Assembly (NCBI GenBank): GCA_000333855.2
Contig: CM007342.1
Location: 531,583 to 595,582 of the forward strand
Length of the DNA: 64,000 bases
Direction: 5' to 3'
DNA from: Endotrypanum monterogeii
Taxonomy: Eukaryota; Euglenozoa; Kinetoplastea; Trypanosomatida; Trypanosomatidae
The position numbers and the translations under genes are program-made. The notes under the pieces are model-generated. The model had not been told where the DNA came from, ran no database searches, and was given only the letters and a program-made list of their open reading frames with translations. Below, piece by piece: positions 20,666 through 32,262 of the stretch; positions within the stretch are counted from its first letter, which is position 1, and every line of letters starts with the position of its first letter.

Positions 20666-21115
20666 CTACTTGCCGCGCATCTGAAGCATCACAGTCTTGA
20701 ACTCATCAAAGGACACCTCGCCATCTCCGTCCTCGTCAGCCTCAGCGATCATCTCCTTTAACACGTCGTCGCCAGGGTTCTCACCCAGCAACTTCGCAAC
20801 TTCCTTCAAATTCGCAAATGATATCTTTCCCTTCTTGTCGAGATCAAACAGCTGAAAAGCCTTGAATATTTCCTCCGGTGAGTCCTTCTGAGCCATACGC
20901 GACTTGATCATCGCTTCAAACTCGCCATACTCCACCAACCCGCTACCATTCGTGTGCATCGAAGCGATGATCCGCTCTACCTCATCTCGCGGTAGGTCAC
21001 CGAAACCTAGACCCTTCATGGCCAGGGCCATCTCTTCTGCATCGATAGCACCAGCACCGTCGGCATCAAAAAGATTGAATGCCTCTCGGATTTGTTCGTC
21101 TGTCAGCGCCGCCAT
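20666..21115 (-). CDS. Centrin (caltractin-type EF-hand protein)
   Basis: A 149-residue calcium-binding protein of basal bodies and associated structures. Four EF-hands can be located: 1 at about 16-27 ([12 protein letters not shown]), 2 around 53-64 ([12 protein letters not shown]), 3 around 91-102 ([12 protein letters not shown]) and 4 at about 127-138 ([12 protein letters not shown]). Hands 1 and 4 have the best calcium ligands; hand 2 begins with His instead of Asp and hand 3 ends in Asn instead of Glu, so these probably bind weakly or not at all. The length equals that of Leishmania centrin-1 as I remember it. The frame stays open upstream to 21472, but the protein clearly begins at the ATG at 21115, behind a splice acceptor at 21202-21201. 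Confidence 0.93.
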   Translation of the reverse strand: MAALTDEQIREAFNLFDADGAGAIDAEEMALAMKGLGFGDLPRDEVERIIASMHTNGSGLVEYGEFEAMIKSRMAQKDSPEEIFKAFQLFDLDKKGKISFANLKEVAKLLGENPGDDVLKEMIAEADEDGDGEVSFDEFKTVMLQMRGK

Positions 21116-21200
21116 CGTTACAAAAGGGGGAAAAAAGGGAATATATCTAGATATGAATATATGTATATGCAATCGTAGTGATGAGGAGAAGTGGTAGGAG

Positions 21201-21202
21201 CT
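21201..21202 (-). promoter_or_regulatory. Predicted trans-splice acceptor AG for centrin
   Basis: The minus strand reads TTTTTTCTCTTCTATAG with the AG at 21202-21201, giving an 85-nt leader before the centrin ATG. The acceptor lies about 180 bases downstream (in transcription sense) of the repeat array. Confidence 0.55.
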
Positions 21203-21381
21203 ATAGAAGAGAAAAAATGCGATTTGTGGGGTCACGTGAGCGACACCGCTTTTCTTTTTCAAGTCAAGGGACGCAGAAGACAAGGAAGAAAATAGAAGTG
21301 AAACCGCAAGAAGGAGAACATCATCGCTTTTGTGTAAACTACATGTTAATCGAGACACTAGGCGGTCACTCAACAAGCGCC

Positions 21382-22953
21382 GCACGCGCTGCATCCAAAG
21401 GTGTCCTAAGCTTGAATTATCATCACGCGTGGGAACGCACCACCGCACAGACTGACACGCACACGCACACACACGGCTCGGACACAGAGCGCACCGGCTG
21501 GAAATCGGTGGTGCACCCGTCGCTATACATTTGTAACACTCGTATTCAATCCATGGTCAGGATGGTAGTCATAAGACCGTCGTAAGTGGGTCATCGTCAC
21601 AGCCGAGTACATCACACAAGCACACACACAAATGCAGCTGCGCGAACACCCAGCCACACACACCCACACCAGCGGCACCACGCACCATCAGAGTACGAAT
21701 CGATTTTGTAACAAACTCGTTATTTTCACCTGCAGCACGCGCTGCATCCAAAGGTGTCCTAAGCTTGAATTATCATCACGCGTGGGAACGCACTACCGCA
21801 CAGACTGACACGCACACGCACACACACGGCTCGGACACAGAGCGCACCGGCTGGAAATCGGTGGTGCACCCGTCGCTATACATTTGTAACACTCGTATTC
21901 AATCCATGGTCAGGATGGTAGTCATAAGACCGTCGTAAGTGGGTCATCGTCACAGCCGAGTACATCACACAAGCACACACACAAATGCAGCTGCGCGAAC
22001 ACCCAGCCACACACACCCACACCAGCGGCACCACGCACCATCAGAGTACGAATCGATTTTGTAACAAACTCGTTATTTTCACCTGCAGCACGCGCTGCAT
22101 CCAAAGGTGTCCTAAGCTTGAATTATCATCACGCGTGGGAACGCACTACCGCACAGACTGACACGCACACGCACACACACGGCTCGGACACAGAGCGCAC
22201 CGGCTGGAAATCGGTGGTGCACCCGTCGCTATACATTTGTAACACTCGTATTCAATCCATGGTCAGGATGGTAGTCATAAGACCGTCGTAAGTGGGTCAT
22301 CGTCACAGCCGAGTACATCACACAAGCACACACACAAATGCAGCTGCGCGAACACCCAGCCACACACACCCACACCAGCGGCACCACGCACCATCAGAGT
22401 ACGAATCGATTTTGTAACAAACTCGTTATTTTCACCTGCAGCACGCGCTGCATCCAAAGGTGTCCTAAGCTTGAATTATCATCACGCGTGGGAACGCACT
22501 ACCGCACAAACTGACACGCACACGCACACACACGGCTCGGACACAGAGCGCACCGGCTGGAAATCGGTGGTGCACCCGTCGCTATACATTTGTAACACTC
22601 GTATTCAATCCATGGTCAGGATGGTAGTCATAAGACCGTCGTAAGTGGGTCATCGTCACAGCCGAGTACATCACACAAGCACACACACAAATGCAGCTGC
22701 GCGAACACCCAGCCACACACACCCACACCAGCGGCACCACGCACCATCAGAGTACGAATCGATTTTGTAACAAACTCGTTATTTTCACCTGCAGCACGCG
22801 CTGCATCCAAAGGTGTCCTAAGCTTGAATTATCATCACGCGTGGGAACGCACCACCGCACAGACTGACACGCACACGCACACACACGGCTCGGACACAGA
22901 GCGCACCGGCTGGAAATCGGTGGTGCACCCGTCGCTATACATTTGCAACACTC
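21382..22953. repeat. 353-bp tandem repeat array, about 4.5 copies
   Basis: Copies start at 21382, 21735, 22088, 22441 and 22794; the last is cut off at about 22953. The copies are almost identical. One variable site separates the outer copies (GCACCACCGC in the first and fifth) from the three inner ones (GCACTACCGC), and the fourth has an extra G-to-A change (CACAAACTG). Each unit holds two CA-rich stretches and, on the minus strand, the same 60-codon frame. The near identity points to recent expansion or homogenisation. Confidence 0.97.
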
Positions 22954-24500
22954 TTTTTGTACCTGTCACTGGGAGATTTGAGCTGATGCGAGGAAGCGAG
23001 GAAAACGAAAAATAAGGTCAGGGGGGAATGGAGAAGATGTCGTCTGCGCGGTCGGTGGTGGAGCGGAGAGGGGCAAGGGGGGCAGATGGGCTTAGATGCT
23101 GAGAAAAAATAACGCTGGATTTGAGGAATGCGTGAGATGTTTAGTTTCCATGTGGAACTTCACGGCGACCTGTGTGCAGATCGACATAGAGTGCCACGGG
23201 ATTCTTGGTTGAAGGAAAGTAGCGGTGATCGGAGGCGGAGAAAGCGACGAATGATACTCTGGTCGAGGTTGCGATGTAGAGTCGTGGGTTATTCTCAGCA
23301 GCGAGACAAAAAAAACGCGGCTTGATGAAGACAACGCTGAGAAAAGAAGTGTGCTTTCGAGAAGCCATTTTTCGGCTCAGTTGAGGCGGCCATACTTGTG
23401 TCAAGGTCTCTTCAGGAATTGCGTAGTGAGTGTCGCATAGTAGTTGTTAGGGATGCGTCTGTATAGACGTGGGAAGAGAAGAAACCCGTTTCAATGAAAG
23501 GGGGAAAAGAAAGCGAGATGGGGGAGCATGGGATCATGTATACCGCGGGGAAGAAGTGAGGGACGCAGTGCACGAAGACAAAGCCGTCTCACCATCTTTG
23601 ATGAAGCCCGTGAAGACAGCCGAATTCGTTTTTTTATTTTTCAGGGTTCCGTAAAAGCATACAAATGCGCACCAATAGAGCCTTTGAGAATTCGATAGAA
23701 GTTAAGTCACGAACGACCCAATGAAATGCAGAAGTTCACACTCGATATGAAAAACGCTTGGAATACGGGTGACAGAGGGGAGACGTGTCGGTAGAAGGGC
23801 GCAACGCCAGCAAAGGTGTGGCGGTAAATATAAGACAACGCAAGAGCACAGCCTATTAAACATTGCAGGCACTAATGCATATGCACATAGACACACACAC
23901 GCATATATATATATATGTGTAGGCGTGTGTGTGAAAGGATTTAAAGCGGGGGAATAATTTCCACTCGTTTACTGTTCCTTCACTGCGTTCCGTGGCGCAT
24001 TGATGATAGAGGAGTGGGGAAGAAGATGTCGTGAACACACAGTACGACCGTCCTAAAGAAGCGATGCCGTACCATGGGTATGCCTGCTAGCACTAATGCA
24101 TGACTATTTTTTGGATCACTAGTTGCTATGGGAAGGGGAGGGGGGGGATACACATCAACATTTGAGAAGCATCATCTGCTAGACATGTATCTACCTCTTT
24201 GAAGGGGTACGAGGGTATACAAGACGGATGTAAAAGCTAGCCGAACTAGCACTATTGCTATGCAGTTACGCATCGAATCCCTCGCGCTCCTCACCGTCTC
24301 TCTGATCTCTCCCGTCCCCAACTGGTAACCAAGGCAACAAATCCAAATCTGAAAGACGGCGCGCGAATAGAGGAAAAAAGCTCAAGGGGAAATCCAGATG
24401 AGAGCACATGACATTCGAGCAGTCTCTGCTGGCCGGGGGGGGGGGGGGAGGGGCCGTGACTTTGCACAACGGTCATCCATAACACTATACGCGTGTCTGG

Positions 24501-25385
24501 TTAGACCTCACCGCGAACATTTTGCAGCGCCAGGTACATGATCGATGCGCACATTGCCCCCACCCCCTCAGAGGCCCAGTAGACCCACAAGGATGCCATT
24601 GGGACGCACGCAGACCCGTCGAAAGAGACGAAGCACCGCACCAGGATAAGAGGTGTCGCCACAGCAGGGTTCAAGGCACCACCGCTGATGGGGGCACACG
24701 TCAAACCCCCACATAGCACCGCGAAGCCAATAGCAAATCCATAAAAATTGTTATTCCGCTGACGACTTATCGTGCTGTGCAGGACAACGGAGCACAGAAC
24801 AAACGTGAAGAGACTCTCTGCGAGGAAACCGCGAAGCATCCTCTCAAAGCTCAGCCCCATGTTTGGCACTGGGAACTCTCTACCGTTGATCATAGTACAG
24901 TAGAAGGCAGCAACTGTACCACCAGCCATCTGTGCAATGACGTACAAGACAAGTCGCCTCTTGTTGAAGACGCCGTAGCCCTCACTAGACGTGGTGGCCA
25001 ACCACACAGAGATGGTCACCATCGGGTTCATGTGGCCACCACTGAGGTAGCTAAAAGAGAAGACAAGTGACATGAGCAGAAAACCCGTGCTGATAGGTGC
25101 CATCTCTTCGTTTTGGATTATACTGAGAGGTACAGTAAGCACCAACAGAAAAGTACCAATGAACTCGACCACGGCTGCGGACGTAAGGGCATCCAAGTGT
25201 ATGTTCTGCAAGCAGGAGAACTTTCTGATGACGGTGTTGTTGTTCATCACGGGAGCTGACGCAGCGGCTGCGCGTGACGGGCCGCCCCCACTGGAAGGCT
25301 CGGCCACCATCAAAGTTGCCGCACTCTTCGGTTTTCCAGCGGTCGCCGACGCCTCCACCCCATCATTGATTTTTGTGGCACTCAT
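24501..25385 (-). CDS. Divergent aquaporin-like channel (MIP family)
   Basis: A 294-residue membrane channel with a Ser/Ala-rich cytosolic N-terminus (about 1-60) and six hydrophobic segments after it. The two half-helix motifs are present: GGHMNPMVT with NPM at 120-122 in place of NPA, and SGGALNPAVA with NPA at 239-241. The residue after the second NPA is Val242 where classical water and glycerol channels have the selectivity-filter Arg. Pore selectivity is therefore probably unusual. Leishmania has several divergent aquaporins, and I take this to be one of those; whether it moves water, glycerol or another small solute cannot be decided from sequence. Confidence 0.9.
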   Translation of the reverse strand: MSATKINDGVEASATAGKPKSAATLMVAEPSSGGGPSRAAAASAPVMNNNTVIRKFSCLQNIHLDALTSAAVVEFIGTFLLVLTVPLSIIQNEEMAPISTGFLLMSLVFSFSYLSGGHMNPMVTISVWLATTSSEGYGVFNKRRLVLYVIAQMAGGTVAAFYCTMINGREFPVPNMGLSFERMLRGFLAESLFTFVLCSVVLHSTISRQRNNNFYGFAIGFAVLCGGLTCAPISGGALNPAVATPLILVRCFVSFDGSACVPMASLWVYWASEGVGAMCASIMYLALQNVRGEV

Positions 25386-26595
25386 ATCTGCTCTTCCTTG
25401 GTGACCCTTCTTTTTTCTGTTTCCGTATTGCCTTCACTTGCGAAGCTCTCTATGAGATGTCGGCACTGCTAGCGGGGGGAGAGAGAGGGAAGGAAGGAAG
25501 CTGGCACAGACACATGCACGAACGCACGCACAGAGACAAAACAATTCTGTGAATACACCGATAAACAGAAGTACCACCGCCTTCGTCGTAACGGCTGATT
25601 AAAAAAATAGAAACTGGTGAGAAGCAATTGAGTAGCGGAAACAACACGGCAAAAAGAGCGGAAAGAAGAAGCTGGTGATCGAAGGGTAGATAAAGAAGCA
25701 TATGTATATATATATATATATATATATATGGAAGCGAGAGAGTGACTGATACAACTGAAAGAATAAATGAGGAGGGAAAGCAGCAACAGAGAAACCCCTT
25801 CGGTGCACGTTAGTAATCACATATGCTTTTTTGTGTGAATGTAGGTACGTGCGTGGTGGGCTCTATAGGACGCGCCGAGACGATAAAGGGCGATTTATGT
25901 GCCTGTAGCACACTTGAGATATGCACAGTGATGTTGTTGAACAGTTCCAAAGTGAAAGACGAGAAATGGGAGGTAAGAGATAAAAGGCGAGTACAGCAAA
26001 GAGAAACGAGAGGCTACACAACGACCGAGATGCGACTTGAGCAACAGAAAATGGGAGACAAAAAAAAAGAAGACAAACCGATATAGAATTCACTGGGAAA
26101 TATATATCCTGTGCTTCAGAAAAGCTCCAGTAAACTCAAAGACAGGCGTGCAGCGTACGCCTAAAGGCGCCGCGATACCCTCAACAGCGTGAAGTCCACA
26201 CAAGGGCAATGGTGTCTTTACACAAAAAAAAAAAACCTGAAGTACGCCCAGCACAACACACACACACACACCCCAAGAGATGAATGAGTCGTGTGAGATA
26301 CTTCCGCATCCTTTTTATATAATAATAATAAAACTATGCTGTACTCTGGTTTACATCAAAATGATCAAACACCCCCGGTCCCGACCCCTTCTGCGTCGGA
26401 AGACACGAGAAAACGGCAAGAAAAATCCGCAAGAGCTAAAGCCGGCGCCAACAAACACGTGCGCGTGCGGGAGAGACGTATGAATCTGCGACATAGCAAC
26501 GGAATGCATTACCCTAGCGCTCTTTTTGCTTGCTTCTGTGCTAAGGTTGTAGTTCGACAACAGCAGCAGCATTGCAGCGAGCATTGAGAAACCGT
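25386..26595. other. Intergenic region between aquaporin and FKBP genes
   Basis: About 1.2 kb, no supported gene. It contains a (TA)n tract at about 25704-25730, A-runs at 26056-26066 and 26222-26235, a (CA)n tract near 26257-26271 and a TAA-rich stretch near 26317-26331. Confidence 0.6.
25469..25470 (-). promoter_or_regulatory. Predicted trans-splice acceptor AG for the aquaporin gene
   Basis: On the minus strand CTTCCTTCCTTCCCTCTCTC is followed by CCCCCGCTAG; the AG at 25470-25469 gives an 83-nt leader. Confidence 0.55.
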
Positions 26596-26931
26596 CTACA
26601 CGACATCGAGCAGAGTCACCTCGAACACGATGGTCTCATTAGGCGGGATCAGACCCGGAAACCCGATGTCTCCGTAGGCGAGTGAAGGTGGCATCGTCAG
26701 TTTGCTACGCTCTCCCTTAGACATCTGAACAATCCCCGCGTCCCAGCCCTTGATTACTTCACCACAACCGACACGAAACACGAATGGCTCATTGCGCTCC
26801 AGCGTCGAGTCGAACTTGCACCCATCCCCCAGGTAGCCGATGTAGTCTAGCGTGACAACACTTCCAGTGCGAGGAATCGTTTTTCCATCGCCCTCGATGA
26901 TCTTATCCATGACCACTCCGTCGCTGGGCAT
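26596..26931 (-). CDS. FKBP-type peptidyl-prolyl cis-trans isomerase (FKBP12-like)
   Basis: A 111-residue single-domain isomerase. The residues that line the active site and bind FK506/rapamycin in human FKBP12 are all recognisable: Tyr in LDYIGY, Phe-Asp in KFDS, Phe in FVFRVG, Val-Ile and Trp in GEVIKGWD, Tyr in LAYGD and Phe in IVFEVTLLD. There is no signal or targeting sequence, so a cytosolic or nuclear location is likely. Length matches the family, and the ATG at 26931 is the only sensible start. Confidence 0.95.
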   Translation of the reverse strand: MPSDGVVMDKIIEGDGKTIPRTGSVVTLDYIGYLGDGCKFDSTLERNEPFVFRVGCGEVIKGWDAGIVQMSKGERSKLTMPPSLAYGDIGFPGLIPPNETIVFEVTLLDVV

Positions 26932-27382
26932 CGTGCGTCAGGGTGTATGCGCGCGGGGGTACGATCTAATAGGTGTACAGATGTCGTGGTTGATCCCGTT
27001 GATGCACAAATGTGAGAGACGAAACAATGGAAGGCAATTCGGCCACCAATCCGTCTGTGTGGGGTGAGGGGGGAAGGAACAATTTCTTTTTTCTCGCTGC
27101 TTTCCAACAGACCTGCGTTCTGACAGGCGCTGGCAGGGAAAGAGAAGTAAAAAAGAGACAAGAAAAAATAAATGAAATGAAACGTCGTGAAAGAATTCGA
27201 CAGCAGGAAAAGAAAGGAGAGAAGCAATCATCACCGTACATATTATATTCAGACAGCATGAGAGGATTCCATCGATATCGCACACCCATATGCATACAAT
27301 ATACAAGCGTAAGCGCCTCAACGACACGGTGTGGGGGGAAAGACAAAGCAACCTTGCCACTGCCTGAATCTCTACCAGGCGC

Positions 27383-27418
<36 letters not shown>

Positions 27419-27993
27419 GTACATGAGAGCAAAAAGGAGATGAGACCTAATCATCCCCCCCCCCGGAATGAGCACGTTTTTTTCTTTTTTCATGAGCAAA
27501 TCCGAAAATGCACGGACGCACATCGAGTCTCAGAGGATCACAGGCCTCTGTTGCACCTCACCACTGGCATCCTTGCTTCCCAGGAATCACCGTCTGCTGT
27601 CCAGCCAGAGTACGTGTCGCACATGCTCTCTTTTTACCTACTCCTCCTTTATCTATGCATCTGTTATGCAAACGGTGACAAGAACTGTGTGGGAATGGCA
27701 TGCCCTCTCTCAGCTGAGGCCGCGGTAAAGGATCTGACAGGGGAAGCGTAAAAAACTGATATCATACACATTGACGCAAGGATGGAGGAGGGGGTAGTGA
27801 CTGCGTGGATGCCAACTTTCTCCCCCCTCTCCGCCTCCGGTCGCTTTCAGGAGCTGCATCACATAAAATGGCGTGCAGAATCTTCACACTGGCGTCGGGC
27901 GGACTCAATAATGCGATTGGATGCGCCAAACCTCCTTCTTTACAGCAACCGTGAGATCATCAACTCACCCAGTCACATGAAGATATCAAAAGC

Positions 27994-28030
<37 letters not shown>

Positions 28031-31000
28031 CAAAAAAAAAAAACTTGAAGCCGAGAGGAATGCGTCTCTTCGTGCTCGATTCTTTGGACCGGCGGTGCTC
28101 TACACACATCTGGAATGTCCTGATCGGATGCGCAACAGCACACCAGTCATGCCGAAGAGCAGGTGTGCATCCGTGCAGCTTCCTTGACGTTCCTGAAACC
28201 TGCTTCGCGCCAACAATGACCGTAGGAGGGAATCGGAAATGGCTACCCTCATCTTTTACCTTCACCGGTGCCATGAGATGAGGGACTTTCTCTGGATGGC
28301 TTGCCCGTATCTGCCACAAGAAGTGGACCATGACTAATGAGTCCACGGTTGGGGAGGAGGGGGGGGGGGGGCACACCACCCGCTCTTGAACCCGCCCCCT
28401 ACCCACCTCTCGACATGAATAAATGGGTGGAGCAGAAGAGGCGAGGGCTTTCAAAAAAAAAAAAAAAGATCCCTCCCACCACAACCTCACGACTTTGGTC
28501 TTGACGATGGCACAGCTTCGCCTCCACGCTGAAATGAGGATATCGAGAAGATATCCCTCCTTACAAGTGACTGAGGCTGGAACGCGTCCTTTGAATATGG
28601 ACATGTTCCGAGGATTTAGGGGAGGGTATGAAGCAAAACACTTTGGCATCATTTTGACCTATAGAATCCCGCTGCCTACAGCGTAGGTCAGGCCCAGGCA
28701 TTGCACCTCCGCACAACTGCAAATCACAATTTGGCCAGTTGATGATATATTTTTTCTCCTATACAATCGGCGCCAAGATTTTTAGAGAGCCGGTAGAGTC
28801 ACCCACCCTCATCGAAGGTACGGTCGGCAAGGAAACATCTCAGCAACTGACTGACTGAAACTGAGAGTTAGACCCTACCGTGTTGGTAGAAGGAAAGGAG
28901 AAGGGGGAAAAGCAAACATATTTTTTTTTGTTGTTGTTGTTACTAGGCAGACGAGCAAACAGATATATAAATTGAAGAACATAAACCTCCCTTTACCCTC
29001 GGTCTCCCACATTATAGATGAAACCCCTTTGAGGGATTGGAGATTTCTTTGTTCCATTTTCCCCTATGGAAGAAGTGGGGGCTGCTGCTATGTGATATGC
29101 TAAGTCGCTGTTCGATTCCACTTTATCGCCACCCTTACTCCCTGGAGAATCCTTATAGGGAGGGGGGGGGGGGGGGGGGCTGAGGCACCGATTTTTTTTT
29201 CCACCCCTTCCAACACCTGCAAGGCACTTTGAGGCGTGCGGAAAAATATGCACCTCTTTCAAGCACACGACCTCCCCCCACTCCCATAGAGAAGCGAAGA
29301 GGGACTCTGCACACATCGGGTATGTCCACCCCTTTCTTATATATATATATATATATATACATAAATGTATATGTTTTGTTTTCGATTGTCACATGTCACC
29401 TCCCAGTACGTAAAAGAGTGGTAACTGCTTAAATCAAATAGAAGCCAAGAACAGCAAAGCAAATGACCACTGAAATGATGACTACCGAACGCGCCAGCCT
29501 TTTTTGACCCCTCACTCACTTACTCAGTCCTTCCTTCCCCTCCTCTCTTCCCCTCCGCCCTTTCCCCTCATCACGCTCCTCTTTTTGTTCGTGCTGTTTC
29601 TTTTTTTGTGCTGTAGCCAGGAATGGAGAAACAACTTATGTTATGCTCCAGTGATAAAGATAAAAAGACAACCCATCCACCCCTCCACCACCCACGCACG
29701 CAAGCAATCATAAAAGGGGGAAGAAAGGGAGAGGGACCAACAGTCAGTACGAAAACAAACATAAATAGATGTTCTACCATAGTGCTTTGGTAACTCACAA
29801 ACGGCAAGACTGCGAAGAGCACCATCAAAGCAAGAGGGATGAGACGGGGAGAGGGGGGGAAAGTGGTAGAAAAGAGAGGACACAATGAGCATACAGGGAG
29901 AGGGAGAGGGAAAGGGGAGAGGTTGGGAGAAAAATAAATCACCCATGGAAGAGAAGACAAAACCTAATCGTATCGATGGAGAATGGAGAAATCAATAAGA
30001 AAAAAAAAATGTTACGAGGCGGAAAATAGAGAACGCAAACCGCACAACACATGAGAAAACGAAGGCGAACGTAGAAGTGAAAGAGTCTACGGAATATGAA
30101 AGGAAGGGACGCTGTCAGCGCGCATTGCTCCTCACGAACACGAGAACGCACGTACATATAAATATATATATTTATATTTATATATATATTTATATTTATA
30201 TTTATATACATCTTTGTGTATGTGCATATGCATGTGTGTGTGTGTATGTGTTTTTTATAGAAACTGAAGGGGAAAATGTAAAGGCTGTTTTTCTTAGAAG
30301 AGTCAAATAGGAAAACAGAAGGGAAGCAAGCACACTGTCAAAGACAAAAAAAAAGGAAAATCCACTGAAATGGAAGCAAAGGGAGAAGAGTTGGCCCCTC
30401 ACTCATGTGCATCGACTCACTCCACAGACACATACACATTTCCTTTTTTCACACACAAACCAACACAAAGATAATAGAACAAAAGATTTTTCGACAATTT
30501 CCCGTACCTATATGTATATATATATATATATATATACATATTTTATATGCATGCGTTCACGTGCATATGTACGTGTGCTAGCTCCTGTTATCTGTTACGA
30601 CAAGAGAGGAGAAAAAAAAAAACGAGGTGCTAACAGAAAAAAAGGGGGGGTAAGAAGACGGAAAAAAGGAAATCAGGGAAGTATGGAAAAAAACGTGTAG
30701 GGGAACCGTGCACAATTTCTTTAGTATACACGGTGATGCGCACGCATCGTTTTTTTTTACGCTAGTAGAGAGAAACACAACAACTCAGACCACCCCTCTT
30801 TTGTCGATAGTGATAGTTGTGGACCAGTCGGCAGTGTGTATCACAGACCCAATTCTTTTTCCCTGGATCTCTATCGAAATTAAATTCATGGGCGTCCAAA
30901 AACGAACACACATGCACACACACAGAGACACACGCATGCATACACACCGATACACGGATAATAAAAGAACATAAAAAATGCTCAAATTTCCGGTATCATT

Positions 31001-32262
31001 GAGCCATGTCGTTGCTATCCCCTTTCTTTTTCTTTTTTTTTCTTTTTATTTTTACTTTTTCTTTTTACTTTTTCTTTTTTCTTTTTCCCGTTTCTATGCT
31101 TCCCGTGGTTATCTTTGCTTGGTCACACGAAACAGTTCTCTACTCCTTTCATCAAATCCAACACACAAGATGCGTGCTTTGATGAATGAGAGGGAGGGGA
31201 GGGGAGGGGAGGGGAGGGGAAGGAAAAAAAAAAAAAGTAGAGATGATAAAGAAAGAGTGATCAACAGCCAAAAAAAAAAAAGGTCCAGCGAAACTTGGTC
31301 TATATACCACTGTACACGCTACCCGAACATACCAAAAGAACTCGCCACGTCAGTCTAGATGTGCATGTTGTAAAACTCAGGTGAGCATCGATATATCAGT
31401 ATAAACATGAGGATGTTATTTGTGTGCATGTTTTTTTTTTTCGACGGATGTGCTCTCTTGTGTCTGTCTGAGTGACGATGCACGATTTCCATCACTGGTG
31501 ACTCCTGTGATGACACGAATAGAGTATCAACCGTTGTAAAGAAAAAAGGTAGCAAAGAGACGAAAGAGGGAGAGTTATCAAGAAACAAAAAAAGAAGAAA
31601 AACGGAGTGGCGCATAAAATGCCTTTCGAATACCCTATTCGTGTATGCCTGAATGTGAAATGTGTATATATGAGCGTTCCTAAGGTTGAACAAATGCTGT
31701 AGAAAAAAAAAAAAGAAGAAAGGAGAGAGTAGGGGGGGGGGAATTGAAAAATGACAGAGAGGTGAAAGATAAATACGCCTTCACATAAAGAGTTACGCGA
31801 GCGCGCACACACGCACGAGTAGTGGGGAAGGAGGGGAGAAGGGAGGAGAGGGAAGGGGAGAGGGAGAGAAGGAAGAGGAGAAAAAGATGCATATCAAAGG
31901 AAATAGTAGGGGAAAAGGAGAGCGAAAGATAATAAAAATTAATGCAGAAAACCCCTAGTGAAAAAAAAAAAAAACAGAAGTCGATTGTTCAATTTAAAAG
32001 CAAATATACCGTTAAAATATGGATACCGTGACCTATGATGATAATGTGGCCCACCGGAAGGTGAGGATGCAGAGAAACATGAAGGATTTGTGTTAGTTGC
32101 ACTGTATTTACGTTACACACAAACCTCGTCGGCTATCGTGAGCTTGTGTCCAACGCTAAACACCTGTAACTGTTGTTCAACCTCCCGTCCAGTCCTCTTG
32201 TTTTTTTTTCGTGTTTTCACTGGGAAAACATGCACCTGCACCGGCGCATACCTGCCCCGCCG
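26932..32262. other. 5.3-kb gene-free region inside the minus-strand block
   Basis: The longest gap within either gene block. Simple repeats include (TA)n at 27384-27417, (CA)n at 27996-28023, G-runs at 28361-28371 and 29162-29179, (TA)n at 29340-29360, an ATTTATAT-type repeat at 30156-30205, (TA)n near 30513-30535, a CTTTTT-rich tract at 31021-31088 and GGGGA units at 31194-31219. A stretch at about 27500-28700 is of more complex composition. Tracts at 29505-29620 and 31021-31088 are pyrimidine-rich on the plus strand, opposite to the rest of the block. No frame here has convincing protein character. Confidence 0.6.
27055..27056 (-). promoter_or_regulatory. Predicted trans-splice acceptor AG for the FKBP gene
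   Basis: The minus strand reads CCTTCCCCCCTCACCCCACACAG in two parts; the AG at 27056-27055 gives a leader of about 123 nt. Confidence 0.45.

Larger units (their letters stand above)
21116..24500. other. Long intergenic region between centrin and aquaporin, with a tandem repeat array
   Basis: About 3.4 kb without a supported gene. The left part is the centrin leader, the middle is a 353-bp tandem array (listed separately), and 22954-24500 is unique sequence with a (TA)n tract near 23903-23918 and a run of about 14 G at 24435-24448. The right end should be the aquaporin 3' UTR. Confidence 0.65.

Noticed and set aside
21116..21472. N-terminal extension of the centrin frame
   Set aside because: It translates the leader, the spacer and the edge of the repeat array; the centrin fold and usual length begin at the ATG at 21115.
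27960..28652. A 230-codon minus-strand frame in the 5.3-kb gap
   Set aside because: It starts with ATG but passes through poly-Phe, poly-Pro and Cys-Val repeats from homopolymers and a CA tract; no conserved domain is visible. The first 80 codons look slightly better, so it is kept in mind only as part of the gap finding.
29101..29125. A tRNA T-loop-like sequence (GTTCGATTCC)
   Set aside because: The flanking bases do not form a T-arm stem and no matching A-box or acceptor stem is found.
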